DNA of 64,000 nt from Methylobacterium sp. E-005 (GCF_022829725.1 NZ_JAKSYG010000226.1:1-64000); one strand, 5' to 3'. Counted from the first letter of the stretch, positions 9,690-18,497 are shown. The notes: generated by a model not told the origin, from the letters alone. A program made the numbers and translations.

Positions 9690-10074
9690 TTACTCAATCT
9701 GCGATAAGGGGGTATTGATTTGGATATCACTGTTATCCACTCAATATCGATAATCTGTATCGTTTCTATTGTTGGAAACAGCACTGTAAAGTGAGTCCGT
9801 ATCCGATCAGTTTTGAGATTATTCAGCTCGACTGCGACGGCACTGCCGGTCCGCTCGGAACCTTGCTCGGTGGTTCCGAGCGGGTCGGTGTCAGATGGTT
9901 GGATTTCGTCCCGGTCGATTTGGTGTTGTCCCTGGCGGGCGCGTCTTGCTGCGCAGAAGCCCTTTGATACATGCCTTGGCGTGGCACCGAATTCCGATCG
10001 ACGGTGACGAGGACTCATAGGGTATTCGCAGTGCGGCACCTGTGATTCGCTTAGGCGAACCGGGCGGATTCGCC
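9690..10074. other. No recognisable gene; left flank of nested IS elements
   Basis: About 385 bases between the GT4 stop codon and the first IS630-type transposase start. The first 100 bases are AT-rich like the preceding gene, the rest GC-rich. The long minus-strand frame at 9653-10219 shows no family motif. The left end of the outer insertion sequence probably lies here, but its terminal repeat was not identified. Confidence 0.4.
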
Positions 10075-10545
10075 ATGTCCGCTGCGATATCTCCCTGCGC
10101 CGATTTCGATTCCAGCGAACTTTGGTGGCTGACCCGCGTGAGCCGGGACGCCAGCCAGATCCGCGTGCTTCTGGCATTGGCTGCAGTCCCTTGTTGCGGC
10201 AGCTGCAGGGAGGCGCCAAGGCTCCCCGCTTAGAGCGTGCAGACGGTGCGCAACCGGATGCTGGCCGTCAACGCAGACGGTCCGACAGGGCTGAACGATC
10301 GCATGGCGTTGGCCAATCGGCCCAAGCTGGACGCAGCGCAATGACGGGCGCTGGCACAGCGTGGTGGACGGGCGCCTCAAGGATTTTTCCGCCTGGGTCT
10401 ACGCCTGCTTTGTTGTCAGCATGGACGAAGGCACGCTCGGCCGCCTGGGGTCAGGCGGAGGGGTTTCTGCAAGCTGATGGTCCGCCCGGGCCACCACGGG
10501 CAGGATCCGGCAGCACTCGCCGCGTTCAAACAAACTTCCCTGCTA

Positions 10546-11586
10546 GAGCTTTGGCGGTTTGGGCTGAATCGGACGGCGGGTTCACGCGGTCCTGGCGCGG
10601 TCATTCACTGCCCGTTCCAGGTGAGGAGCGGAGCATGGGCCGACCCAAAAGCCAGGATCTGCGTGAGCCTGTCGTGAGCGCGGCAGGGGCGACCTCGCGT
10701 CGGCAAGCGGCCAGGCGCTTCGGGGCCGGGGCCGCGACGGCGGGCCGCTGGATGACGGCACTGGCTACGACCGGGATGGTGGCAGCCCGACCGTAAGGGC
10801 GGCGCGCCGCTCCAAGCTCGATCCGCACGAGGCGCTCCCGCGTGACCTGATCGCCGAGCAGGACGACATCACCCTGGAAGAGATGCGGGTCCGCCTGCGG
10901 GAGGAATGCGCTCTCCCGGTCGGGCTGGGGACGCTGTAGAGTGTCCTCGACGCGCGCGGCCTGATGTTTGAAAAAAAGCCGGCCCACGCGACCGAGCAGG
11001 ATCGCCCGGACGTGAAGGCTGCCCGCGAAACGTGGTTTGAGGGCCGCCCGGCCTCGATCCCAGCCGCCTCGTGTTCCTCGAGGAGACTTGGACGGCCACC
11101 GACATGGCCCGCACCCGCGGGCGCTCACCGCGCGGGGAGCGGTTGCGCTCTCGCGTGCCGCACGGCCATTGGAAGACCACCCTGGTGGCGGGCCTGCGCC
11201 TGTCGGAGATTGCTGCGCCGTTCGTGCTGGACCGGCCGATCAACCACGACGTCTTTCAGACCTCCGTCGAGCCCGTGCTCGTGCCCACCTCACCCCAGGC
11301 GCCATCGTCGTGAAGGACAAAGTCGGCGGCCACAAAGGCCCGGGCGTGCGCGCGCTCACCGGAGCCGCCGGCGCGCGCGCCGGACTTCAACCCGATCGAT
11401 CCTCCGACAGGCTCAGGATGAAGGGGGCTTTCTCCAAGCTCAAGGCGCTGCTGCGCAAGGCCGCCGAGCGCACCGTCGAAGGGCTATGGTCGGCCATCGG
11501 ACAGCTCATCGACACTGTCACGCCAGCCAAATGCGCCAACGTCTTCGCCGCGGCAGAATACGATCCAGATAAAACAGGAAACGCTC
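10546..11586 (+). mobile_element. Inner IS630-family insertion sequence (about 1.04 kb) with TA target duplication
   Basis: Imperfect terminal inverted repeats start next to TA at both ends: left after TA 10544-10545 (GAGCTTTGGCGGTTTGGGCT), right before TA 11587-11588 (reverse complement begins GAGCGTTTCCTGTTTTATCT). TA duplication is the hallmark of IS630/Tc1-type transposition. The element carries one degraded transposase gene and is inserted in another IS630-type transposase gene. Boundaries are well supported by the way the split host frame rejoins. Confidence 0.75.
10635..11570 (+). pseudogene. Transposase of the inner IS630 element, frameshifted
   Basis: It begins at ATG 10635 with MGRPKSQDLREPVVSAAGAT and the helix-turn-helix RQAARRFGAG, then hits a stop. 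Later segments appear in other frames: LMFEKKPAHATEQDRPDVKA, VFLEETWTATDMARTRGRSP with the first catalytic acidic region, HGHWKTTLVAGL, GAIVVKDKVGGHKG, and the tail FSKLKALLRKAAERTVEGLW. At about 11401-11427 a foreign stretch resembling the dispersed palindromic repeat replaces the usual LNPIEQVFAKLK codons. It is clearly dead. Confidence 0.75.
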
Positions 11587-12135
11587 TATCGAAAAAACGA
11601 TCCGCGCAAGCCTGCCGTCCGGCACAGCGATCGAACTGTGGTCGCAGGACGCGGCTTGCATCGATAATAAGAGCAGTCTGCCGCGGCGCTGGTTACGACG
11701 TGGGACACGGCCTCCATGTCCAAGGATCGACGCCCGGCGTATGCTTCCATCTTCGGGCGATCTGTCCGAAAAAGGGAAGGGGCGGGCTTGATCCTACCAC
11801 GCTGCGATGACGAGGCGATCAGCCTGCACGAGGCGGACATCAACCGCTCCATCGCGCCCCGCGTCCACGCCGTGCTGATATTGGGGCGTGCGGGCCGGCG
11901 TGGCGCCCATGACGTCATTGTGACAGACAACCTCACTCTGCCGCCCTGCGTCACCGAACTCAGATCGGTGGCGAACGTCTTGCAATTCAAATGCGACAAC
12001 TGAATCGGCGATCGGATCTTCGTCTCCTATGACGACATCGTCGACTAGGACTGCTACGCCGAGAATCGTCTCATCAACCAACCTCGAAACTTCATATCCC
12101 TCGGCCTGCGCGCGTTGGCCTATCGATTATAACAA

Positions 12136-12158
12136 CAGCCAATTGTTTTAATTGGCTG
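12136..12158. repeat. Perfect 9-bp hairpin
   Basis: CAGCCAATT (12136-12144) and AATTGGCTG (12150-12158) pair perfectly around the five-base loop GTTTT. It lies just after the outer IS630 remnant and before the IS481 remnant, so it may be an element end or a small terminator. No adjacent T-run makes the terminator reading weak. Confidence 0.4.
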
Positions 12159-12251
12159 GTTGCAAAAAGTTATCGAGATCCAGCTTTTGAGCGCCCACAG
12201 CCGATCCATGGCGTTTTTTGCAAAGCGCCGATCTGCCAGGAGCGCCGGCTG

Positions 12252-12844
12252 ATGCCTGCCATCCATTCCCCGGCCCACACACCCTCGGCCTCACGCGACG
12301 AGATTGCCCGCTCGCCCGAGACTTCCGGCAATTTGGCCGAGTGCTATGGCGTCTGCACCCGAACCATCCGCACGTGGCGCAAGCGCAGCCCCGATGCGTG
12401 TCAGGATCGCTGGGCTCGACCCCACAAGCTGCCTTAGGTGACCACCGATCAAGAGCCAGCGCGCAATCGTTGCATGTTCCGCCGTTTCATCGGCTTTCCG
12501 CGCGACGATCCCGCCTTTATCGCCAGCCACTTTCTGCTGCGTCCGAATTGCGACGCAGTCTACAGCATCTTTGAAACGGAACATTATAACCGCCTTTCGC
12601 TCTCGGGTTGGCGCGCAAACGGCACGGCAGATTCAAGGATGATGAGTTCGTCTTCATCAACGGTGACGTGGAGCATCTGCGCGCGCTGCTGGATCTCGAT
12701 CGTCTCTCACGCAAGTGCCACTTATACGTCGCCGCCGACCGGGTCTCACGCTCCGTACACCTGCCAGTGAAGGAACGAGGAAACCACCGCTTCAACAGTG
12801 AGCTTCCTCACGGATACCCTTGGTGTATTTCCATCTACAATTAG
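12252..12844 (+). pseudogene. IS481-family transposase remnant, truncated
   Basis: From ATG 12252 the frame reads SRDEIARSPETSGNLAECYG, RTIRTWRKRSPDACQDRWAR and PHKLP, the N-terminal helix-turn-helix of IS481-type transposases, then stops at 12435. The match continues after the stop (RRFIGFPRDDPAFIASHFLL) and in another frame from 12608 (HGRFKDDEFVFINGDVEHLR, LYVAADRVSRSVHLPVKE). The integrase core ends after this block. Stop codon, frameshift and 3' truncation make it non-functional. Confidence 0.65.
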
Positions 12845-12894
12845 CCACACGCTAGCCGGCCGCGGGACTCGCTTCAGGTCCGATACGATTGAAG

Positions 12895-13881
12895 CTAGCT
12901 TCGACCGGTTACGAATCCGAGCGCTAGATTTTTAAAGCTGGACCTGAGAACTGGGGGAGTGCGCGCGATTACTGCACGTACATCATCGTTATTTGTTATC
13001 ATCGCGACCTTATCGGTCCGCAGAGCCAACTGCGGGTCCACCACTTTCAGCCACTTGAACCCGGATTGTTCGCAGCTGTGCAAGGCCAAACGTTCGAGGG
13101 CATGGAGCAATGTACCATCTTTTGGAACTGGCTCTGTCGGGAAGTGGGTTATCTGTAGATTCAGGTCTCGGATAGATCTTAAAGCTTGTGGTCGAGCCCA
13201 GAACATGGAACCGGAAGGAAAATCGAGCCTCGCAAAACGATTGATCTTGAACGACATCTGCGCTGCTAGTTCTTTCATGATACTATAATTTTTCATGTAT
13301 TTAATCCATGGCCGAGCTGGGATCCAGTGATTTGGAAAGACAAGACCAAGGTCTGAATTGTCTTGAAAAGCTCTGATTACACTGGAACAGATATCAACAC
13401 TCCCAGATAAATTATGGAAGAGATAGCGCCTCCACGCATTGGCATCGATAAGACCATCGTCTTGTTTTGTATGCACAAACAAAGATAGATCGTAACTATC
13501 AAGTACGTCATCGAAGGCAATAAATTTTGAAGTCAAATCGCGCCCAATATTCAGTATTATTTTGATATTTACTGTGCCTTTATCCCAGTCATGAAAATGG
13601 CTATTTAGAAGACTTGCCTTTTCTATGGTGTCTGTACTCAAAAAAACGTCAACTCGACCAGGTATATTGTCAAAGATTGAACGGATTTCACTAAAGCTGC
13701 TACAGTGGAAGCAGTGTGCAATAGCGCAAAGACGCCATCCATCTCTAATATTTCTTGATTTTATGTCAGCAAACGGCACGCCCATTGTTAGCGTGGAAGC
13801 ATAATTTGGGTGAAACCCCTTGAACACGTTTCTACGTCGAATCGACATGACTGGTCTTGTCAAGTAATGTTGGATGCTCAT
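12895..13881 (-). CDS. RgpF-like (rhamnan synthesis F family) protein
   Basis: A 328-residue protein resembling the rhamnan synthesis F domain found in rhamnose-polymer and O-antigen loci. Recognisable blocks are LCAIAHCFHCSSFSEI, the strand VDVFLSTDTIEKASLLNSHF, NIGRDLTSKFIAFDDVL, SYDLSLFVHTKQDDGL, WRRYLFHNLSG, LGLVFPNHWIP, and the family signature DFPSGSMFWARPQALR with FPTEPVPKDGTLLHALERL. In the family this unit often accompanies glycosyltransferase domains; here it is stand-alone. AT-rich codon use and IS remnants on both sides indicate transfer. It probably acts on the same cell-surface polymer as the neighbouring glycosyltransferases, but the reaction is unproven. Confidence 0.75.
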   Translation of the reverse strand: MSIQHYLTRPVMSIRRRNVFKGFHPNYASTLTMGVPFADIKSRNIRDGWRLCAIAHCFHCSSFSEIRSIFDNIPGRVDVFLSTDTIEKASLLNSHFHDWDKGTVNIKIILNIGRDLTSKFIAFDDVLDSYDLSLFVHTKQDDGLIDANAWRRYLFHNLSGSVDICSSVIRAFQDNSDLGLVFPNHWIPARPWIKYMKNYSIMKELAAQMSFKINRFARLDFPSGSMFWARPQALRSIRDLNLQITHFPTEPVPKDGTLLHALERLALHSCEQSGFKWLKVVDPQLALRTDKVAMITNNDDVRAVIARTPPVLRSSFKNLALGFVTGRS

Positions 13882-14263
13882 GTCGGTGATCCTTGTAAAT
13901 TCGTACCTCGGATGTGCCTATAAATAAAATCAATAGGATTTTAAGAACAAGATCTATTGGCACATATAAATGAAAGCCCGGTTGTTAACATACAAAATCA
14001 ACGGTTTCTGACATTACAAAGGAAAGTATTGTTATGGGTATTGTCAGTCGGTGGCTTAAATATCGGTGCGATATTAGCATCCGACCTTCACCTCAGGGTT
14101 CATTCACGATGCATTTCTTTCGCGCTCCGCCGCATCGAGCCAAGGGGATTAGACGAAGACGTAGGCCGTCATCGTCATCAGCCCATGTCGGTGGATCCCC
14201 CTCCAAGATCGGCTTTCGCAGTGGTGGTGATTGAGCTCCTTCTTCGACTGCCGGTGAGCCTGC
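13882..14263. other. No recognisable gene
   Basis: About 380 bases: AT-rich promoter side of the RgpF-like gene (13882-14060), then GC-rich sequence that blends into an IS110-like remnant. The open frame 13957-14370 on the plus strand shows no motif and crosses the remnant. Confidence 0.4.
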
Positions 14264-14482
14264 GCGGTACAAGTACCTGCGTAAGACGCTCATCTAGGGC
14301 GGCCGAACCGCGATGCCGACGCTTCGGCAGAGTGATACGCGGCTCGGGCATTGACCGCGTGGGCTGCTGATGCGGGCGCATGCCAATACGGCGGTAATGG
14401 CCTTGGCAGCCAAGATGGCGCGTATCGTCCTGGCTTTGCTGAGCCACGGGCGCGTCTATGAGCCGTTGGCCGCAGCCGCGTG
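14264..14482 (+). pseudogene. IS110-family transposase, C-terminal remnant
   Basis: The plus strand reads KYLRKTLI, stop, GGRTAMPTLRQSDTRLGH, stop, RGLLMRAHANTAVMALAAKM followed by ARIVLALLSHGRVYEP. This matches the C-terminal transposase_20 part of IS110/IS116/IS902 proteins (usually YLRKLLIHGARA...LARRHRNVVVVALANKMARIVWA). Two in-frame stops show it is dead, and the N-terminal DEDD catalytic part was not seen. Confidence 0.6.
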
Positions 14483-14934
14483 ATCCGAGCTCGGCCCGCG
14501 CGATACGCGTCAGCCTTTCAATGTCTGCGGGCGATGAGAACGAGACGCTCGACCGTCGACCAGTGTTCTGAAAGCCGACCAGCAAAATCAACGTTCGACG
14601 CCAACCCCCTTATGAGTCCCCGGGCGCGCGATTCTCCAGCTTGGCCAACAGCTCGCCGGAAGCCCGGATATCTTTACGCGGACTGCTCAGATTAGCGAAT
14701 CCCGAGGCACCTGCGGACGGGGCGGACCATACGTTTTGCCGCGATGGGGGTGCTGTCGCGCGAGGCCCATCTATAGTCGATGCCCTTCTGGTGTGAGAGC
14801 CGGCCGAGAGCCGCCTGTTGCAGGCGGTTTGACACTCAGATTTATTGCCAGTCGCGCAGGCGCCGCCAGCAGGTTATGCCCGACTCGCAGCCTGTTGCTT
14901 GAAGCGGCAAGTCCCAGGGGATGCCAAATCGTGC
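14483..14934. other. No recognisable gene
   Basis: About 450 GC-rich bases between two IS remnants. Short frames cover both strands without a domain motif. Likely further decayed insertion-sequence material. Confidence 0.4.
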
Positions 14935-14970
14935 CCCGAACGGGCTGCCCGTCAGCGCAGCCCGTTCGGG
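14935..14970. repeat. Perfect 14-bp inverted repeat with 8-base loop
   Basis: CCCGAACGGGCTGC (14935-14948) is exactly complementary to GCAGCCCGTTCGGG (14957-14970) around CCGTCAGC. It overlaps the 3' end of the IS5-like remnant. A stem this long, GC-rich and perfect is unlikely by chance; an IS end, an inverted duplication or a transcription barrier are the main options. Confidence 0.6.
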
Positions 14971-15074
14971 CATGCGAAGGCGGTCGTCCTTCCGCGCGGG
15001 TCCAGGCGTATCTTCGGGCATGCACGGCCGATCACCGCCCTCTGTTCATCCGAGAGTCGGGACAGGTCTGCCAT
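14952..15074 (-). pseudogene. IS5-like transposase N-terminal remnant
   Basis: From ATG 15074 the minus strand encodes 40 residues starting MADLSRLSDEQRAVIGRACP and continuing KIRLDPRGRTTAFA, then stops. It resembles the start of IS5-family transposases (M..L..LTDEQ...L.P.FPK.RG.PRVDDR). No downstream catalytic part is recognisable. The assignment rests on a short match. Confidence 0.4.
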
Positions 15075-15282
15075 CGTTGCCTCCAAGCCGCAAATCGACG
15101 CCTGAAATCACAAAACGACAAAGTCTGCAATGGTTTGATTCAGGTCATACACTGAGGCAGACAGGGTTCTTCACATTGCGTTCGAAAGGTTCTGATGGGT
15201 GCCTCTATACGATCTCTGTCGCCGGCCGACTTCACCTAGATTGCTCAGCCGTCATTCCTGAAATGTTAAACCTGGATGAATA

Positions 15283-16335
15283 ATGATGGCGCAAATCTCT
15301 GTGGTAATGGCGACCTATAATGGTGCCGCTCACGTGCGCCAGCAAGCCCTAAGCCTTTTGGCCCAGGCCCAGCTCCCGGCCGAGCTGGTGGTGGCCGACG
15401 ACGGATCAACAGATGCCACGCTGGACGTCCTACGGGATACGCTCGCCGGTGCGCCCTTCCCAGTGCATCTGCATCAGAACGCGCTGAACAAGGGATATCG
15501 ACGCAATTTTATCGAAGCGGCGTCGCTCGCGTCCGCGCCACTCGTGGCATTCTGTGATCAAGACGACGTATGGCGGCCCGACAAACTTGCGCGCATGACC
15601 CGGGCTTTCGACGATCCAGCTGTAAAATTAGCGTACCATAACGCAGCCGTTACAGATCGCGAGAGCCGCGCCACGGGGCGGCTTTATGGGTCGGACGGTG
15701 GCCGCAAAGTAAGTGAGTCGTCTCTCGCCGACCCGTGGTCTTTCTCGTTGGGCTTCACCCAGGTATTCCGGCGGGAGCTCATCGCCTTCACGCCGCTCCA
15801 CGCGCTGAGCTGCGATTTCCTGTTTCCGCAGGAAAGGCTGGCCCATGATCAATGGTTTTTCTTCCTCGCTAGCTGCTTCGGTCGCATTGCTTTCATCGAT
15901 GAGGACCTTGTTGCATACCGCCAGCACGAAGCTAATGTATTTGGCGCGATCGACCGCGGGCGGGCGCGGCGGCTGGCGGTATTCAAGGCAACGCTTGATC
16001 ATAGCCGCGGCCAAGTGGCAGCGCGGGGAGCATCGCTGTCAGCCAAGGAGGCTATTCTCAAAGCGATAGCGAAGGATGAGACACAGGACGGCAGCTGCCG
16101 CGCTACGGCGACCGCCCTGGCTGGTCACTACGAGGAGTTCGCCGCACTGTATGCCGACCGGGTTGGCACCTACAGCCACGGCATTGGGAGTAGAACGGCA
16201 TTCTGGTTGCATCTCCTGGCATCGCGTCGGCGACTTGGGACGCGCGGCCTCGCCTATCCCGCGCGGCATGCCGTCCGGGATCTCGTGTTCGGAGTGCTTC
16301 TTGCGTCACTCGCTTCGCCGACGAACGGGCATTGA
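15283..16335 (+). CDS. Family 2 glycosyltransferase (rhamnosyltransferase-like)
   Basis: A 350-residue GT-A glycosyltransferase. The nucleotide-binding strand is ISVVMATYNGAAHVRQQALS, then LVVADDGSTDATLDVL, and the metal-binding motif VAFCDQDDVWRPDKLARM lies near residues 88-105. This DQDDVW form is typical of O-antigen or rhamnan glycosyltransferases. The second half has LSCDFLFPQERLAHDQWFFF, a helical acceptor region. Start ATG 15283 or 15286. It is GC-richer than the other glycosyltransferases on the left and is the last gene before tRNA-Pro, so it may be a more ameliorated part of the same cell-surface locus. Confidence 0.88.
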   Translation: MMAQISVVMATYNGAAHVRQQALSLLAQAQLPAELVVADDGSTDATLDVLRDTLAGAPFPVHLHQNALNKGYRRNFIEAASLASAPLVAFCDQDDVWRPDKLARMTRAFDDPAVKLAYHNAAVTDRESRATGRLYGSDGGRKVSESSLADPWSFSLGFTQVFRRELIAFTPLHALSCDFLFPQERLAHDQWFFFLASCFGRIAFIDEDLVAYRQHEANVFGAIDRGRARRLAVFKATLDHSRGQVAARGASLSAKEAILKAIAKDETQDGSCRATATALAGHYEEFAALYADRVGTYSHGIGSRTAFWLHLLASRRRLGTRGLAYPARHAVRDLVFGVLLASLASPTNGH

Positions 16336-16502
16336 TGTGGGTCCGTACGCGAATTGTATGGTTGAGGGTGAGGTGTGCCTGATTTGACGGAGCGAGCAAG
16401 GCGTTCGGAATTGCAGCTTATCGTTGGAGACATTTCGCCGTGCGCAGCGCCTTGCGATCAGTCGGTCGAAACGGTAGGGATCTGAGCCCCTAGCGGGGGT
16501 GT

Positions 16503-16579
<77 letters not shown>

Positions 16580-16604
16580 TTCGATCAGGAGCCTGTCGCG
16601 TCAG

Positions 16605-16916
16605 ATGCCCAGTGCCCGCATCTTCCGTCCGTCCCGGGATGCCACGCAATCCGGCCTCGCCCGGACCAAGCAGTGGGTGCTGGAATTTGACCAGACCAGC
16701 CCGCGCGAGATCGATCCGCTCATGGGCTGGAATGGATCGTCTGACATGATGCAGCAGGTCCGGCTGGAATTCGACACGGAGGAGGAGGCGGTGGCCTACG
16801 CCAAGCGCGAGGGCATCGCCTACCGCGTCGAGCAGCCGGCGAAGCCTGCCGCCCGCAAGGGCTTGTCGTACTCGGATAACTTCAAGTTCAACCGGACTGC
16901 CCCCTGGACGCACTGA
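16605..16916 (+). CDS. NADH dehydrogenase complex I accessory subunit (NDUFS4-like)
   Basis: A 103-residue homologue of the eukaryotic 18-kDa subunit (ETC complex I subunit family), an alphaproteobacterial supernumerary subunit that helps assemble the NADH-binding module of respiratory complex I. Typical blocks are ARIFRPSRDATQSGLARTKQ, SPREIDPLMGWNGSSDM, VRLEFDTEEEAVAYAKREG and the C-terminal YSDNFKFNRTAPWTH. ATG 16605 is chosen because the longer frame would start inside tRNA-Pro and the family begins at this residue. It stands 25 bases after the tRNA and faces the deaminase gene tail to tail. Confidence 0.93.
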   Translation: MPSARIFRPSRDATQSGLARTKQWVLEFDQTSPREIDPLMGWNGSSDMMQQVRLEFDTEEEAVAYAKREGIAYRVEQPAKPAARKGLSYSDNFKFNRTAPWTH

Positions 16917-16920
16917 GGAG

Positions 16921-17379
16921 TCAGGCGTCCCGCCGCGCCCGCCATGCGGCGTAGGGCGAGTCCCCTGCGGGCCGGATTTGGTCGAGCCGCATCGGCTGCG
17001 CATCGAGGGGCTGGCAGAGTTCGGCGTAGATTGTCGCGCTGCCGGCTCCGTATTGCTCGGCCTCCTCTGCCGAGAACGCGAAATAGCCGCGCTTGAAGCC
17101 CGCAAGGCGCATCGCGGCGTGGCACATGGGGCAGGGGCGGCCACTCGCATACATCACACAGTCTGAGAGATCGCGGCTCCCGAGGATGCGGCTCGCTTCG
17201 CGCAAAGCCACCATCTCGGCATGAGCGCTCGGATCGTTCGTCGCGTGGACGGTGTTGGCTGCCCGTACGAGGACGGTGCCGTCGCGGACAATCACGGCCC
17301 CGTAGGGTGCGCCGCCCGTCGTGACGTTCTCGGCGGCGAGGGCAACGGCCTCGCCGATATAGCTCTCGTGCGTGGTCAT
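16921..17379 (-). CDS. Nucleoside/guanine deaminase (CDA superfamily)
   Basis: A 152-residue zinc-dependent cytosolic deaminase. The zinc and catalytic motifs are complete: SAHAEMVAL (His and catalytic Glu) around residue 52-55 and RPCPMC (two zinc cysteines) around residue 82-87. Family members hydrolyse the amino group of guanine or other purines, or of tRNA adenosine. The C-terminal ATIYAELCQPLDAQPMRL resembles guanine deaminases of the GuaD type more than TadA. A longer frame extends upstream, but ATG 17379 matches the family start. Purine salvage is the likely role; the exact substrate is open. Confidence 0.85.
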   Translation of the reverse strand: MTTHESYIGEAVALAAENVTTGGAPYGAVIVRDGTVLVRAANTVHATNDPSAHAEMVALREASRILGSRDLSDCVMYASGRPCPMCHAAMRLAGFKRGYFAFSAEEAEQYGAGSATIYAELCQPLDAQPMRLDQIRPAGDSPYAAWRARRDA

Positions 17380-17429
17380 GATCCCAATTCCCTGCCAACC
17401 GCGCTCCAACGCTGGGCGTGGCCAGGAGT

Positions 17430-18497
17430 TCAGAACGCATAGCGCACCGTGCAGTAGGGCAACGTCTCGGCAAGCAGGGCCTTGAATCGGGCGAGCCACT
17501 GGCCTTTCCAGCCAGACCGATAGCGCAGGTTCCGGCCCCCGCCCTCCGAGACTTTGACCTCCTGAATATCCGGCCGCCACAGGAGATCCTCGGCGCGGGG
17601 GTGCCAATCCAGGTTCACCGCGTGCAGATCCGCATTGTGGGTCAGCATGATGATCTCGCACTTGAGCTGCGCCTTGGCGGCGTCGGAGAGCGTTCCGTCG
17701 ATCTCCCTGAAGAGCGCGCGCCACTCCGCTTCCCATCCCTCATGGAGGATGACCGGAGAGAAGTTCGCGTGAACCTCGTAGCCGGCCGCCACGAAATCGT
17801 TGATGGCGGCGATCCGCTCCGGCATCGGAGCGGTGCGCACGTCGACGACCCGGGCGATGGCCGCTGGCATGAGGGAGAAGCGGATCCGTGTCTTACCCTG
17901 GGGATCGTAGTTCAGCAGGGTGCTGTTCACGGTCTTGGTGGCGAAGGACGCCTTGGCGTTCGGCAAGGTGCGGAACAACGTGATCAGGCTCTCGACGCCG
18001 CTGCTGACGGCGGCATCCACCGAGAGGTCACCATTCTCCCCGATGTCATAGACCCAGAAGGCCGGGTCGATCAGGTCCGGCTCGGGCAGGGGACCCTGGC
18101 GTCCGGCATGACGGCTGATCGCCGTGCAGGCCTGCTCGATATTCACGAACAGGGAGATCGGGTTCGCAAAGCCCTTGCGGCGCGGCACGTAGCAATAGGC
18201 GCAGGCCATCGCGCAGCCGTTGGAGGTCGAGGGCGCGATGAAGTGGGCGCTCCGGCCATTCGGCCGCATCGACAGGCCTTTCTTCACCCCGAGCACCAGG
18301 GTCGAGCGCTTGATCCGCACCCAATCCTCGACGGATCCGGCATTCCCATGCAGATCGGGGATGTTCCAGTGCGAGGGAACGGTGATGCGTTCGGCATCGG
18401 GGAAATGCGCGAGGATTTCCCGGCCGAGCGGGTAGTCCGGCACCGTCGGTTCCTGGTAGATTTTCCGGATCTCGAGGAGATCGCGCGTGAGGGCCAT
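17430..18497 (-). CDS. SPL-family radical SAM protein
   Basis: A 355-residue radical SAM enzyme of the spore photoproduct lyase-like family. The cluster motif is in STSNGCAMACAYCYVPRRKG (C-x3-C-x-Y-C) near residues 88-107. Other typical blocks are HFIAPSTSNG, FATKTVNSTLLNYDPQGKTR and VRFSLMP-type SAM-binding strands. True spore photoproduct lyase repairs a UV thymine dimer, but this organism type does not sporulate, so a related DNA-repair or unknown radical reaction is inferred. It is 51 bases from the deaminase gene on the same strand, with its promoter probably in 18498-18778 opposite the c-di-GMP gene. Confidence 0.85.
   Translation of the reverse strand: MALTRDLLEIRKIYQEPTVPDYPLGREILAHFPDAERITVPSHWNIPDLHGNAGSVEDWVRIKRSTLVLGVKKGLSMRPNGRSAHFIAPSTSNGCAMACAYCYVPRRKGFANPISLFVNIEQACTAISRHAGRQGPLPEPDLIDPAFWVYDIGENGDLSVDAAVSSGVESLITLFRTLPNAKASFATKTVNSTLLNYDPQGKTRIRFSLMPAAIARVVDVRTAPMPERIAAINDFVAAGYEVHANFSPVILHEGWEAEWRALFREIDGTLSDAAKAQLKCEIIMLTHNADLHAVNLDWHPRAEDLLWRPDIQEVKVSEGGGRNLRYRSGWKGQWLARFKALLAETLPYCTVRYAF

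Larger units (their letters stand above)
10075..12110 (+). pseudogene. Outer IS630-family transposase, interrupted by a second IS
   Basis: The N-terminal half starts at ATG 10075 (ADFDSSELWWLTRVSRDASQ, then RPGHHGQDPAALAAFK) and breaks off at 10545. The C-terminal half resumes at 11589 with RASLPSGTAIELWSQDAACI, then RRWLRRGTRP, and a degraded DDE region to about 12110 (YDDIVD near 12030). Removing the inner element and one TA brings the two halves together as NFPA-IEKTIRASLPSGT. Several older stops and frameshifts exist in both halves. This orders events: the outer copy is an IS630 gene, and the inner IS630 jumped into it. Confidence 0.7.
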
